Source: Mammaliicoccus fleurettii
GTDB lineage: Bacteria; Bacillota; Bacilli; Staphylococcales; Staphylococcaceae
NCBI RefSeq assembly: GCF_003970575.1
Contig: NZ_RXWZ01000080.1
Coordinates: 1-57,681 of the forward strand
DNA: 57,681 nucleotides
Direction of reading: 5' to 3'
Each line of letters begins with the position of its first letter. Position 1 is the first letter of the stretch. Below are positions 20,643 to 30,349 of this stretch, piece after piece. The notes under the pieces are model-generated. The model worked only from the letters and a program-made list of their open reading frames with translations, was not told the DNA's origin and ran no database searches. The position numbers and the translations under genes were made by a program.

Positions 20643-21710
20643 ATGGAACGGCGAATAATTCATATCGATATGGATGCTTTCTTTGCTCAAGTGGAAGTGA
20701 GGGATAATCCAACATTAAAAGGTAAACCAGTCATTATAGGTGGACGAGCTTCTGGTAGAGGTGTGGTTTCAACAGCTAGTTATGAAGCTAGAAAATTTGG
20801 TGTACATTCTGCAATGCCAATGGCTCAAGCACATAAACTATGTCCTGATGGTTACTATGTTCGTCCAAGGTTAAATCATTATAGAGAAGTTTCGAATGAC
20901 ATCATGGCTATCTTTAAGAGTTATACAGATATCGTTGAGCCATTATCATTAGATGAAGCATATTTAGATGTTACAGAGCTCGTTAGAAGAGACTTACCAG
21001 CTTCAATGATCGCACAGTATATCCAAAGAGATATTTACGATAAGACGCATCTTACATCATCTGCAGGTGTATCTTATAATAAATTTTTAGCAAAACTCGC
21101 CAGTGGAATGAATAAACCGAGTGGAAGAACAGTCATAGATTATGAAAATGCACACGATTTATTGATGTCATTACCTATAGGAGATTTTGCAGGTATTGGA
21201 AAAGTAACCGAAGAAAAAATGAAAGAAAAAGGTATCCATACTGGGAAAGACTTATATCAATATAATCAAATGGAAATGATTCAGCTATTTGGAAAAAGAG
21301 GCGTCAGTTTTTATAATAAAGTGCGTGGTATTGATCACTCTCATGTTAAACCTACAAGAATTAGGAAATCAATCGGAAGAGAAACAACCTTTGAAACAGA
21401 CCAAAATGATGATGATTTCATATTAAACACTATACGTCAGTTAAGTGGAGAAGTTGCTAATAGAGCAGATAGACATGAATTAGCCGGAAGAACAATTACA
21501 GTTAAGTTAAAAACACACGACTTTGAAACACTTTCTAAACAAACTAGTAGCAATACACCAGTATACGATGAAGTGGAAATATATAATATCGCATATGATT
21601 TGTATAATTCTCTTAAAGATACCGACATAGCTATCCGCTTAGTTGGTGTATCCATTGGGAATTTAGTTTCTAGAACTTACCGTAATTTAACGATATATGA
21701 TTTCATATAA
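20643..21710 (+). CDS. dinB: DNA polymerase IV DinB
   Basis: DinB is a Y-family translesion polymerase that copies damaged templates with low fidelity. From the ATG at 20643 (after GAGG; a GTG 9 nt upstream overlaps the ribosome binding site) it has 355 residues. Catalytic carboxylates are Asp9 (HIDMDAFF) and Asp104-Glu105 (SLDEAYLD). Helix-hairpin-helix and little-finger domains follow. The C-terminus ends in NLTIYDFI, a probable sliding-clamp binding tail. I see no LexA-type operator upstream. Expression may depend on the promoter embedded in the preceding terminator. Confidence 0.96.
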   Translation: MERRIIHIDMDAFFAQVEVRDNPTLKGKPVIIGGRASGRGVVSTASYEARKFGVHSAMPMAQAHKLCPDGYYVRPRLNHYREVSNDIMAIFKSYTDIVEPLSLDEAYLDVTELVRRDLPASMIAQYIQRDIYDKTHLTSSAGVSYNKFLAKLASGMNKPSGRTVIDYENAHDLLMSLPIGDFAGIGKVTEEKMKEKGIHTGKDLYQYNQMEMIQLFGKRGVSFYNKVRGIDHSHVKPTRIRKSIGRETTFETDQNDDDFILNTIRQLSGEVANRADRHELAGRTITVKLKTHDFETLSKQTSSNTPVYDEVEIYNIAYDLYNSLKDTDIAIRLVGVSIGNLVSRTYRNLTIYDFI

Positions 21711-21828
21711 ACACTTAACTTGATATTTAATTTTATCCTTAGTATTCTAATATAAGTTATGAACGAGTTTCATTTAAAAGAAAAAAGGGTATTATTTAAT
21801 ACTTACAAATAAGAAGGTAGAGATTGAT

Positions 21829-22044
21829 ATGAAATTTAAATTTTCAATTATAGCGATTACAGTGTTATTGATTATATTATTTATTAAAAGCTCCATTGAT
21901 ACAGGTACATTTGATGTAATAAAATTACTAGGAATTGTTGCAATTGCAATATTGTTATTCTGGTTAGATAAAAAACTAGAAAGACCTGTTAACAAAGCAA
22001 GCTTGAGAAGAGATTTAAAAAAAGAATTTCAACACAAAGAATAA
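21829..22044 (+). CDS. Small hypothetical membrane protein
   Basis: The 71-residue protein has two hydrophobic segments (about 5-20 and 34-47), then a charged tail ending KKEFQHKE. AGAAGGTAGAG precedes the ATG, and a strong terminator follows directly. I do not recognise a family. The coding frame is supported by the ribosome binding site, the two-helix pattern and the flanking terminator. A minus-strand frame over the same bases has no such support. Confidence 0.65.
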   Translation: MKFKFSIIAITVLLIILFIKSSIDTGTFDVIKLLGIVAIAILLFWLDKKLERPVNKASLRRDLKKEFQHKE

Positions 22045-22050
22045 TATTGA

Positions 22051-22090
22051 AAAACAGTGAAGAAATATAACATTTCTTCACTGTTTTTTT
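22051..22090. terminator. Bidirectional terminator
   Basis: 16-bp perfect stem AAAACAGTGAAGAAAT with its complement (22051-22066 with 22072-22087), T-tracts on both sides. It serves the small membrane protein gene and the convergent exonuclease gene. Confidence 0.92.
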
Positions 22091-22643
22091 ATACATATTT
22101 TTTATCAGATAATGATTTGCCATATATACTTAGGACTGAATCTAAATCTGGGTAATGTTTTAAGAGTCGGTACGTTATGATCGCACATGCTTTTGCATCA
22201 TTTAAGGCATGGTGATGTCCTTTAAAATCAATATTATAGTACGACATCATAGGTGCCAAGCCATATCGGGGGTTGTTTATAGTTTTTCTTGCTAATATAC
22301 ATGAACAAAAATAAGTTAAATCAGGAATCTCAATATCAAGTTTCATGAGTGATTTAAACAATACATTCATATCAAATTTAGCATTATGAGCAACGACTGG
22401 TAAATCACCGATAAAGTCCATCATATATGGAAAGACAATATCAAATGTAGGTGAATTAGTTACGTCTGAAGGTTTGATTTTATGAATTTTAATATTCATA
22501 CTAGAAAAATAATCTTCAGGATTCACTAAAGTATAAAAATTTTCCGTAATTTGATGATCAACTACTTTAACCATACCTACAGAACATATACTTTCGGGAC
22601 TACCGTTAGCAGTTTCAAAATCTAGTGCTACGAATGAAGACAT
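22089..22643 (-). CDS. DEDDh 3'-5' exonuclease (DnaQ/epsilon-like)
   Basis: This stand-alone 184-residue exonuclease of the DnaQ superfamily has all catalytic residues: DFE (Asp8, Glu10), AHNAKFD (Asp91) and HHALNDA (His144, Asp149). It lacks any polymerase or BRCT domain. Related small proteins act as single-strand DNA or RNA exonucleases. Its exact substrate is unknown. The ATG at 22643 follows AGGAAG on the minus strand. The gene is monocistronic, between a terminator and the large hairpin array. Confidence 0.88.
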   Translation of the reverse strand: MSSFVALDFETANGSPESICSVGMVKVVDHQITENFYTLVNPEDYFSSMNIKIHKIKPSDVTNSPTFDIVFPYMMDFIGDLPVVAHNAKFDMNVLFKSLMKLDIEIPDLTYFCSCILARKTINNPRYGLAPMMSYYNIDFKGHHHALNDAKACAIITYRLLKHYPDLDSVLSIYGKSLSDKKYV

Positions 22644-22736
22644 TTCATCACTTCCTTTAGAACGTAATTATAATCATATAAGGACATAAAGTAAATCATG
22701 ATGAATTATAAATATAAGGTGTTAAAAGTTGATTGA

Positions 22737-23191
22737 ATGACCGTAAGTGAGTGTGTGTAAGGGACATAATTCCGAGAAATGTCCGTAAGAGGTAGTGTAA
22801 GGGACAAAATTCTGAGAAATGTCCGTAAGAGGTGCTGTAAGGGACAAAATTCTGAGAAATATCCGTAAGAGTGGTTGTAAGGGACATAATTCCGAGAAAT
22901 GTCCGTAAGAGATAATGTCTAAGGAGCACAATTCAGAATACTGCCAGTTAGCGCAATCTAAGGAGCACAATTCAGAATTCTGCCAGTTAGAACTTTCTAA
23001 GGAGCACAATTCGGAATTCTGCTAGTTAGCGCAATCTAAGGAGCACAATTCAGAATACTGCCAGTTAGCGCAATCTAAGGAGCACAATTCGGAATTCTGC
23101 TAGTTAGCGCAATCTAAGGAGCACAATTCGGAATTCTGCTAGTTAGCGCATTCTAAGGAGCACAATTCGGAATTCTGCCAGTAAGCCCCAC
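22737..23191 (+). repeat. Array B4C7: four 40-bp B units then seven 39-bp C units
   Basis: B units start at 22756, 22796, 22836 and 22876. Their arms GGACA and TGTCC (one variant) close a hairpin around AAATTCTGAGAA-type loops. The 5' flank (22715-22755) resembles a decayed fifth B unit. After TGT, seven C units start at 22919, 22958, 22997, 23036, 23075, 23114 and 23153. All seven carry C at the variable stem position (GCACAATTC), and the central base is A or G. Because 39 is a multiple of three, the C units give open minus-strand frames with a 13-residue period (SELCSLD-like). These are unlikely to be genes. Confidence 0.93.
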
Positions 23192-23254
23192 AACCAAGCC
23201 CCGCAACCAACCCTCACAACCAACCCTCACAACCAACCCTCACAACCAACTCCA
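23190..23254 (+). repeat. 13-bp minisatellite fused to the end of the C array
   Basis: About five copies of ACAACCAACCCTC (first and last diverged) follow the last C unit directly. The tract is strongly strand-asymmetric, nearly free of G on the plus strand, unlike the AT-rich surroundings. Function unknown. Confidence 0.85.
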
Positions 23255-23270
23255 CCCTCATTTTCCACAC

Positions 23271-23310
23271 AAAAACCTAGCTAGGACAATTAATTTGTCC
23301 TAGCTAGGTT
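23271..23310 (-). terminator. Terminator of ftnA
   Basis: 16-bp perfect stem AACCTAGCTAGGACAA with its complement (23274-23289 with 23295-23310), TTAAT loop, and a T-tract on the minus strand. The inner core GGACAATTAATTTGTCC matches the recurrent terminator family. Confidence 0.9.
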
Positions 23311-23332
23311 ATATAATTCTAAATAATCAATT

Positions 23333-23839
23333 TTATTCAGAGCCTTCATCAAAGCTACGTGATGCTAGTTCTTTTTCATATATAAATAGTGCGTTGTTGT
23401 CTTCTTGAATTCTTTCTAAGTAATCAATATGCGTTTCAAACATTGATTCTTCTTCAACTTGTTCATCTAAGAACCAATTTAAGAATGAAATTGTAGCAAA
23501 GTCTTTTTCATCTTTAGCAATTTCAGATAAATTATAGAAACGACGTGTTACATCTTGTTCTTGTGCTAAACCATCTTTAAATGTTTCTAATAAAGAATTG
23601 AATTCTGTTTTTGGAGCATCTAATGATGTGAAGATAGCTTTTTCACCACGATCATTAATATAGTTATATATTTTCATGCCATGGAAACGTTCTTCTTTAG
23701 CTTGTTGAATATAGAAGTTTGCAAATCCATCGTAACTCTTGTCTGCACAATAAGCTGCCATTGCCATATATGCATGTGCTGCGTAAAATTCATGATTTAA
23801 TTGATTGTTTAAAGCATCTAGAATATTTTTTGATAACAT
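23333..23839 (-). CDS. ftnA: Ferritin FtnA
   Basis: This non-haem ferritin oxidises Fe(II) and stores iron in a 24-subunit shell. It has 168 residues, a normal length. Ferroxidase residues are visible at Glu17 ([10 protein letters not shown]), Glu50 and His53 (KEERFHGMK), and in the later helix LDEQVEEES. The start at 23839 follows GAAGGGAAG on the minus strand. In S. aureus ftnA is under PerR control. Here only a weak Per-like half-site (23855-23869) is seen near the transcription start. Confidence 0.95.
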   Translation of the reverse strand: MLSKNILDALNNQLNHEFYAAHAYMAMAAYCADKSYDGFANFYIQQAKEERFHGMKIYNYINDRGEKAIFTSLDAPKTEFNSLLETFKDGLAQEQDVTRRFYNLSEIAKDEKDFATISFLNWFLDEQVEEESMFETHIDYLERIQEDNNALFIYEKELASRSFDEGSE

Positions 23840-23880
23840 AAAATATCTTCCCTTCTATAATGAAAATCTATTACATCTTT

Positions 23881-23909
23881 ATTATACAATAACAACAATT
23901 GGAAACCAA
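23881..23909 (-). promoter_or_regulatory. Promoter of ftnA
   Basis: Minus strand: TTGGTT (23909-23904), 17-bp spacer, TATAAT (23886-23881). A segment downstream (23855-23869) has one good Per-box half, ATTATAG, but a poor other half. Confidence 0.6.
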
Positions 23910-23951
23910 CGAATTAACATAGTGAAACTCTTTTTTTAAAGCTTTTGAACG

Positions 23952-23960
23952 TGGTATAAT
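23952..23960 (+). promoter_or_regulatory. Extended -10 promoter of murT-gatD
   Basis: TGGTATAAT is an extended -10 with only a T-rich -35 region. It lies 26 bp upstream of the murT start, with AAGGAGG between. Confidence 0.6.
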
Positions 23961-23986
23961 AATGTGACAGAATAAGGAGGTAACGT

Positions 23987-25297
23987 ATGAAGAAGTATGT
24001 TGCGAAAAATGTAGCGAAACTTGCGCGTTATGCAAGTAGAAAAGTAGGTAAACAGGGTACGGATCTTCCGGGACAATTAGCACGTAAAATAGACCCACTT
24101 ATTTTAAGAAAGTTAGCTAATGATGTAGATGAAATCGTGATGATCAGTGGTACGAACGGAAAGACTACAACTTCTAACTTAATCGGTTATACATTAAAGA
24201 AGAATAATATCGATATTATACATAATACTGAAGGTGCCAATATGGCCGCGGGTATTACTTCAAGTTTTATTGTGCAATCTAATAAAAATACTAAAATTGC
24301 AATAATTGAAATAGATGAAGGTTCAATTCCAAGAGTGTTAAAAGAAATGACACCTACAATGATGGTTGTAACAAACTTCTTTAGAGATCAAATGGATAGA
24401 TTTGGTGAGATTGATACGATGGTTGATAATATTGCTAATTCTATTAAAGATAAAGGTATTAAATTATTACTAAATGCAGATGATCCTTTTGTTAGTAGAT
24501 TGAAAATAGCTAGTGATGATATTGTTTATTATGGCATGCAAAAGGGCATTCATGACTTTGAGCAAAGTACGATGGTTGAAAGTAAATATTGCCCGAATTG
24601 TGGACGCTTATTAAATTATAGTCATGTCCATTACAATCAAATAGGTCATTATACATGTGAATGTGGATTTAACAGAGCAACGCCTCAGTATGAAGTAACT
24701 TCGTTTAAACAAGAACCTTTTATACATGTTGGTCTAAATGATGCACATTTTGATATGAAAATAGCAGGTGATTTCAATGTGTTTAACGTTATTGCTGCCT
24801 ATACAGTATTAAGAGAATTAGGACTTAATGATCAATCTATCAAAACTGGGTTTGAATCTTATACATCAGATAATGGTCGTATGCAATATTATAGAAATAA
24901 TAAAAAAGAAGCATTAATTAACTTAGCTAAAAATCCAGCAGGACTAAATGCTAGTCTATCTGTAGGTGAGCAAGTTGACGGTGAAAAAGTTTATTTAATT
25001 AGTTTAAATGATAACGGCGCTGATGGTAGAGATATTTCTTGGATTTATGACGCTGATTTTGAAAAATTATCTAGACAAAATATTAAAGCAATTATTTGCA
25101 CAGGACAAAGAGCTGAAGAGTTAGCTTTAAGATTAAAATATGCAGAAGTCAATGCAGACGTTATAATTGAAAATTCAATAGAAAAAGCAACTGAACTTTC
25201 AATGACTTATTCGCAATTTACAGTTGCGATACCTAACTATACATCATTGGCACCAATGCATAGGACGTTAAATAAATCCTTTAAGGAGGAAGCATAA
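23987..25297 (+). CDS. murT: Lipid II isoglutaminyl synthase, Mur-ligase-like subunit MurT
   Basis: With GatD, MurT amidates the alpha-carboxyl of D-Glu in lipid II, a step needed for efficient cross-linking. The 436 residues show the Mur ligase P-loop GTNGKTT (55-61). A zinc ribbon with Cys202, Cys205, Cys224 and Cys226 is inserted in the middle domain, as in staphylococcal MurT. The C-terminal DUF1727 domain includes NPAGLNASL. The ATG follows AAGGAGG. The stop codon overlaps the gatD start (TAATG), so the subunits are translationally coupled. Confidence 0.97.
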   Translation: MKKYVAKNVAKLARYASRKVGKQGTDLPGQLARKIDPLILRKLANDVDEIVMISGTNGKTTTSNLIGYTLKKNNIDIIHNTEGANMAAGITSSFIVQSNKNTKIAIIEIDEGSIPRVLKEMTPTMMVVTNFFRDQMDRFGEIDTMVDNIANSIKDKGIKLLLNADDPFVSRLKIASDDIVYYGMQKGIHDFEQSTMVESKYCPNCGRLLNYSHVHYNQIGHYTCECGFNRATPQYEVTSFKQEPFIHVGLNDAHFDMKIAGDFNVFNVIAAYTVLRELGLNDQSIKTGFESYTSDNGRMQYYRNNKKEALINLAKNPAGLNASLSVGEQVDGEKVYLISLNDNGADGRDISWIYDADFEKLSRQNIKAIICTGQRAEELALRLKYAEVNADVIIENSIEKATELSMTYSQFTVAIPNYTSLAPMHRTLNKSFKEEA

Positions 25298-26019
25298 TGT
25301 TACCTATAAAGATATTTCATTTTATGCCGGATAAATTAAATTTATATGGAGATATAGGCAATATTATTGCACTTAAACAACGTGCAAAATGGCGCGATAT
25401 TGAAGTTCAAGTAGTAGATATAACAGATACTGAGAATTTGAACTTAGATGATTGTGATATCTTCTTTATTGGTGGAGGTAGCGATAGAGAGCAAAGTCTT
25501 GCTACAGAACAATTAAAGAAAATTAAAACACAACTTAAAAATGCTATAGAAGACGGTATGCCAACTTTAACGATTTGTGGAGGTTATCAATTTTTAGGTT
25601 CAGAATATGTAACACCAGATGGTACAAGATTAGAAGGATTAAATATTCTTGATATATACTCAGAATCTAAGAAAGATCGTTTAATAGGAGATATTGTAAT
25701 TGAATCAGAAACGTTTGGACAAATCGTAGGATTTGAAAATCATGGTGGAAGAACATATCACGAATATCCAACATTAGGTAGAGTAGTTGATGGATTTGGA
25801 AATAATGATAATGACAAACGTGAAGGCATTCACTATAAAAATCTATTAGGTACATATTTACATGGGCCGATTTTACCAAAGAACCATGAAATTACAGATT
25901 ACTTATTAAAACAAGCATGTATTCGTAAAGGACTAGAGTTTAAACCTGAACAATTAGACAATACTGTTGAAGAAGCTGCTAAACAAGCTATCATTAAAAG
26001 GTTGTTGAAAGCTAAATAG
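25297..26019 (+). CDS. gatD: Lipid II isoglutaminyl synthase, glutamine amidotransferase subunit GatD
   Basis: GatD supplies ammonia from glutamine to MurT. The 240-residue class I (triad-type) amidotransferase has nucleophile Cys94 (LTICGGYQ) and His189 (YLHGP), the same positions as in S. aureus GatD. The start overlaps the murT stop by one base, and AAGGAGGAAGC lies inside the murT end. A strong bidirectional terminator follows. Confidence 0.97.
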   Translation: MLPIKIFHFMPDKLNLYGDIGNIIALKQRAKWRDIEVQVVDITDTENLNLDDCDIFFIGGGSDREQSLATEQLKKIKTQLKNAIEDGMPTLTICGGYQFLGSEYVTPDGTRLEGLNILDIYSESKKDRLIGDIVIESETFGQIVGFENHGGRTYHEYPTLGRVVDGFGNNDNDKREGIHYKNLLGTYLHGPILPKNHEITDYLLKQACIRKGLEFKPEQLDNTVEEAAKQAIIKRLLKAK

Positions 26020-26038
26020 CAGAAGTAGAACATAATAT

Positions 26039-26077
26039 AAACAACCTCCCAATCGAGATGATTGGGAGGTTGTTTAT
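26039..26077. terminator. Bidirectional terminator after gatD
   Basis: 16-bp stem AAACAACCTCCCAATC with its complement (26039-26054 with 26060-26075) around a 5-nt loop, between convergent gatD and the FUSC-type gene. Confidence 0.92.
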
Positions 26078-26129
26078 ATTTCTAATGATTAAGATTAGTA
26101 AACAAATTCATTAGAGTGCATTTTGAATA

Positions 26130-27125
26130 TTATTTAGATATTTTAGAATATCTATCATTCAATATTTTATTGATCATCAATAGCTCATAAATGACATGAC
26201 TTTTAATTTGATTTTCGTCAAATTCATCAAGACCTTTCACACTATTTTTAAGTGTTGATGCTGCTTTTTTCTGTTTCATAAATTCATTGGTTGATTCTAG
26301 GTGTTCATACGATTTTAAGAAATTCGAGAGTGCTATACGCTCTTTTTCTGTAAAAATAATATGAGTGTTCTCAGGTAAATAAATTAAATTTAATAAATGT
26401 GCATTAAGTAAACGATTTGTATGATATTTCATTTCAACTTTTCTTATGTGCGATTTTGATTCTTTCTTTGTTCGATGATAATCATATTCTTCTTTTTGAT
26501 ATTTAATGAGCTGTTCAATTTTAGTAGCTGACTGTTGCAACGTTGTCATATTTTTCATAGAAGTAGCAGATTCATATTCACCAAGTAAAAGTTCTTTAAG
26601 TCTGTTTATGTATATCTTTAATATTTTATTATCCATTTCACTATTAATACTTTCAATTTGATAAATATATTTAGGAGGTAAAATAATAAAATTAACGATA
26701 CCTGCAGTAGCAAGCCCAATAGTGGTAGTTGCTAATCGAGAAACAAAGTTATAAACAAATGCTTCATGAATAACAGGTACCATAGCAACTGCAGTAATAG
26801 CAGCCACTAACATACCATCCATTAATTTAAGTTGATAGCATATTAAAATAGTTACAGTAGCTGCTAATGAATAACTTAAAGGCGATTCACCAAAGAAATA
26901 TGTACTAATGACAGCAATGAATGCACCAAGTATAGAAGCGGGAAAACGTACATAAGCTTTTTTTAAAGAAGCTTTAGCTGTAGGTTCTATTGTTACGATA
27001 GAAGTAATTACAGCAAATATAGGGTTTAAACTTAAAGACATACAAATTAATGCAGTTAAAAATGTAGCCAATCCTGTTTTAATAATTCTTGCACCGATAA
27101 TTCGAGATAACCAATTTTCCTTCAT
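26130..27125 (-). CDS. Aromatic acid exporter / FUSC-like membrane protein (copy 1)
   Basis: The 331 residues begin with about five hydrophobic segments (to about residue 145), followed by a cytosolic helical domain rich in Lys and Glu. This is the layout of the ArAE/DUF939 (FUSC-like) transporters. The conserved opening RIIGARIIKTGLATF is shared with the paralog at 52251-53345 (GARIFKTGIAI). I choose the ATG at 27125, with GGAG 8 nt upstream. A TTG at 27131 is too close to that site. The transported compound is unknown. Confidence 0.82.
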   Translation of the reverse strand: MKENWLSRIIGARIIKTGLATFLTALICMSLSLNPIFAVITSIVTIEPTAKASLKKAYVRFPASILGAFIAVISTYFFGESPLSYSLAATVTILICYQLKLMDGMLVAAITAVAMVPVIHEAFVYNFVSRLATTTIGLATAGIVNFIILPPKYIYQIESINSEMDNKILKIYINRLKELLLGEYESATSMKNMTTLQQSATKIEQLIKYQKEEYDYHRTKKESKSHIRKVEMKYHTNRLLNAHLLNLIYLPENTHIIFTEKERIALSNFLKSYEHLESTNEFMKQKKAASTLKNSVKGLDEFDENQIKSHVIYELLMINKILNDRYSKISK

Positions 27126-27171
27126 ACACAAAACTCCGAAATCATTTTTTTATAGTATAACATGCATTTTC

Positions 27172-27180
27172 TGATATAAT
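27172..27180 (+). promoter_or_regulatory. Extended -10 promoter of map
   Basis: TGATATAAT lies 43 bp upstream of the map start codon, in the divergent region shared with the FUSC-type gene. No good -35 is seen. Confidence 0.5.
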
Positions 27181-27223
27181 TAAAAACGACAAAAAAATTT
27201 TAAAAAGAAAGAACGGGATTTAA

Positions 27224-27979
<756 letters not shown>

Positions 27980-27980
27980 T

Positions 27981-28019
27981 ATTAGAGGCTGGGACAATTA
28001 ATTTGTCTCAGCCTCTAAT
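27981..28019 (+). terminator. Terminator of map (GAGGCTGGGACAA family)
   Basis: 17-bp stem with one G-T pair (27981-27997 with 28003-28019) and a TTAAT loop. Nearly identical hairpins follow the carbonic anhydrase gene and the 59-residue protein gene. Confidence 0.85.
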
Positions 28020-28040
28020 TAATATATTGGCAGTAGATGA

Positions 28041-28132
28041 CTGGGACGACGAAATCTTTTTTATGAAATTAGATTTCTGTCATAATCTCTTTTCTAAGAC
28101 TAAGGACCGATTGTAATTTCGTCCCTAGGTCC
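28041..28132 (+). repeat. GGGACGACGAAAT palindromic element between map and vraU
   Basis: GGGACG (28043-28048) can pair with CGTCCC (28120-28125). GAAATC (28051-28056) can pair with GATTTC (28072-28077), and the same GAAAT could instead pair with ATTTC (28116-28120). A third hairpin GGACC/GGTCC lies at 28104-28132. The GGGACGACGAAAT...ATTTCTGTC pattern resembles intergenic repeats known from other staphylococci. It ends just before the vraU promoter, so it is not the vra leader. It could be a small RNA or a bare repeat. Confidence 0.6.
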
Positions 28133-28133
28133 A

Positions 28134-28162
28134 TTTTGAAATATTGAATAACATTTTATAAT
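28134..28162 (+). promoter_or_regulatory. Candidate promoter of the vraUTSR operon
   Basis: -10 TATAAT (28157-28162) with a weak -35 (TTTTGA at 28134-28139, 17-bp spacer). The leader to the vraU ATG is about 25 nt. In S. aureus this operon is autoregulated by VraR binding upstream. I could not define a VraR site by eye. Confidence 0.45.
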
Positions 28163-28193
28163 AGAGTTTAATCTGACAGAAGTAGGTGATTCT

Positions 28194-28583
28194 ATGTTTA
28201 ATGTTGTTTCAAATCAATTAAAACAACTCATTCTTGTTTCTTATTATGAAAGTTTAGATACATGCGCTAAGCATTTAGATGTTAAAATAAAAGCTATGAA
28301 GCAATATATAAGTTATTTAGAACAGAAAAAATGTCAATTAAGTAAATTAATTGATAATTATACTTTAGAATTAGACAATAAGTATATGGATAAAATAGAA
28401 GACTTTAAAATTACTTGTGCTAAAAAACTTGAAGACTATGATTTACAATTTTTGCAAAAACAAATTAACATGTTAGAAAGTGAATTAGCTAAAATAGAAG
28501 AAGCAATTAAATGTACTTTAGACCAAATAGCTAATACGATTGCAGAACGTTCTATGCTTACACAAATGAATTCACTTCTCTAA
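28194..28583 (+). CDS. vraU: VraU-like protein, first gene of the vra operon
   Basis: The 129 residues are almost wholly helical and rich in Lys, Glu and Leu, with long coiled-coil-like stretches and no membrane segment or signal peptide. It is assigned as VraU by position and size: the first gene of the four-gene vraU-vraT-vraS-vraR operon of S. aureus. The function of VraU is not known. The start ATG follows GTAGGTGATTCT, a weak ribosome binding site. vraT starts 15 nt after its stop. Confidence 0.8.
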   Translation: MFNVVSNQLKQLILVSYYESLDTCAKHLDVKIKAMKQYISYLEQKKCQLSKLIDNYTLELDNKYMDKIEDFKITCAKKLEDYDLQFLQKQINMLESELAKIEEAIKCTLDQIANTIAERSMLTQMNSLL

Positions 28584-28598
28584 GATTGGGGTGGTAAG

Positions 28599-29309
28599 TT
28601 GAAGAATAAATTTATATCAACAGAATTGTTAATTATACTCACTGTATTAATTCTGTTGTCGAACATTTACTATATTTTCTTTGAAAAAATAGGATTATTA
28701 CTTGTCGTAGTAATGGGGATTATTTTTATTTATGTAGGTTATTTATATTTTCATAAATTACGAGGATTAATTATATTTTGGATTGGCGCTATATTATTAA
28801 TTTATGCCTTACTTTCTAATCCATATATGCTTGCCATTTTATTTTTATCACTCATTTTTTTAGTAGTAAGATATATTATATATCGAAAAAAACCGCTAAA
28901 AGTGGAACATGTAGAAAATACATCCAATGAAAATATAAATGAATCATTTATAAAACAGAGATGGTTTTCACCACAAAAAACACCTCACTACATTTATAAA
29001 TGGGAAGATATACAAATTCAACAAGCAATTGGAGATATAGAATTAGATTTATCATTAGCTGCTAATTTATCCGAGAATAATGTAATTGTTGTAAGACAAT
29101 ATATTGGTAAGACACAAATAATTGTACCTTATAATTATCATGTGAATGTCCATATAACAGCATTATTCAGCAGGTTGTATATGAATGATCAAGTTTATAG
29201 AGTAAGAAATGAGACTGTGCATTACGAAGAAAACAGTCATAAAAATACTTTTAAAGTTAATATTTTCTTCTCAACATTTATGGGTGATGTTGAGGTGATA
29301 TTCCGATGA
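28599..29309 (+). CDS. vraT: VraT (LiaF-type) membrane regulator of VraSR
   Basis: This 236-residue membrane protein belongs to the LiaF/YvqF family and works with VraS to sense cell-wall damage. Four hydrophobic segments fall in the first about 100 residues, and the C-terminal half is a predicted beta-rich cytosolic domain ([11 protein letters not shown]...). The start is a TTG at 28599, preceded by GGGGTGG with good spacing; no ATG fits better. The stop overlaps the vraS start (ATGA), indicating translational coupling. In S. aureus vraT is needed for beta-lactam and glycopeptide responses. Confidence 0.93.
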   Translation: MKNKFISTELLIILTVLILLSNIYYIFFEKIGLLLVVVMGIIFIYVGYLYFHKLRGLIIFWIGAILLIYALLSNPYMLAILFLSLIFLVVRYIIYRKKPLKVEHVENTSNENINESFIKQRWFSPQKTPHYIYKWEDIQIQQAIGDIELDLSLAANLSENNVIVVRQYIGKTQIIVPYNYHVNVHITALFSRLYMNDQVYRVRNETVHYEENSHKNTFKVNIFFSTFMGDVEVIFR

Positions 29310-30349
29310 ATAACTACACTAGAATAATTGGGTCAATGCTCATTCTTATATATACAATTGTCGGTATATTATTTTTCTTAGATCGTATATTTATTAATAT
29401 CATATATTTTCAAGGTATATTTTACACACAAATTTTAGGTGTACCTGCATTTTTATTTATAAATATAGTTGTCATCCTGTTATGTATTATTATAGGTTCA
29501 GCTGTAGCTTATAAAATTAATCAGCAACATCATTGGATAAAAGAACAAATAGAAAGATCAATACAAGGTGAAATATTAGGCGTAAATAATCATGAAATAG
29601 ATTTACACCAAGAAACATTGGAAATTTACCACACTTTGATACCACTGCATGAAGAGCTTTATACTTTGAGATTGAAGTCACAAAAAATTATAAATGAATC
29701 GTATCAAATGAAAGACTCAGTCGTAAAAAAAATTATAGAAGATGAAAGACAACGATTAGCAAGAGAGTTACATGATTCAGTGAGTCAGCAATTATTTGCT
29801 GCTAGTATGATGCTTTCTGCTATTAAATCTTCAAATCTTGATGAACCACTTTCCAAACAAGTTGATTTATTAGAAAAAATGATACAAGATTCTCAATTAG
29901 AGATGAGAGCCTTATTATTACACTTAAGACCATTAGGACTTAAAAATAAATCATTAGGTGAAGGAATAAAAGATTTAGTAATAGACTTAAAACAAAAAAT
30001 CCCTATGAAAGTTGTCTATGACATAGAAGATATAGATATTGCAAAAGGTACAGAAGACCATCTTTTCAGAATTACACAAGAAGCAATTTCAAATACATTG
30101 CGTCATTCTAAAGGTTCAAAAGTCTCAATCGAGTTAATTGAAACGAGTGATTATGTTATATTACGTATACAAGATGACGGAATAGGATTTGATACGTCGA
30201 ATAGAGATTCACAAAGTTATGGTCTAAATACAATGAACGAACGCGCATTAGAAATTGGAGCAACTCTAAATATTATTTCAATGCCTAAATCGGGAACACG
30301 TATTGAAGTTAAGGTACCAAATAATAAGGAGGAACAGTATGACAATTAA
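29306..30349 (+). CDS. vraS: Sensor histidine kinase VraS
   Basis: VraS is the NarL-type (HisKA_3) kinase of the VraSR cell-envelope stress system. The 347 residues have two membrane helices near the N-terminus enclosing a very short outside loop, typical of intramembrane-sensing kinases. The phospho-acceptor is His156 in [11 protein letters not shown], the same position as in S. aureus. The ATP-binding domain shows [12 protein letters not shown] and DDGIGFD. It overlaps vraT by 4 nt and vraR by 11 nt. Confidence 0.97.
   Translation: MNNYTRIIGSMLILIYTIVGILFFLDRIFINIIYFQGIFYTQILGVPAFLFINIVVILLCIIIGSAVAYKINQQHHWIKEQIERSIQGEILGVNNHEIDLHQETLEIYHTLIPLHEELYTLRLKSQKIINESYQMKDSVVKKIIEDERQRLARELHDSVSQQLFAASMMLSAIKSSNLDEPLSKQVDLLEKMIQDSQLEMRALLLHLRPLGLKNKSLGEGIKDLVIDLKQKIPMKVVYDIEDIDIAKGTEDHLFRITQEAISNTLRHSKGSKVSIELIETSDYVILRIQDDGIGFDTSNRDSQSYGLNTMNERALEIGATLNIISMPKSGTRIEVKVPNNKEEQYDN

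Noticed and set aside
20573-20643. LexA (SOS) operator before dinB
   Set aside because: No CGAACnnnnGTTCG-like sequence is present.
22696-23009. Minus-strand genes with a 13-residue repeat (SELCSLD-like) over the array
   Set aside because: The open frames arise because the 39-bp unit is a multiple of three and has no stop in that frame; there is no ribosome binding site or known domain. Similar database proteins would be artefacts.
23855-23869. Per box of ftnA
   Set aside because: Only one half-site matches (about 9 of 14 positions overall); kept as a remark, not a feature.
28041-28132. T-box or riboswitch controlling vraU
   Set aside because: The likely vra promoter lies downstream of the element, and no T-box or known aptamer pattern is seen.
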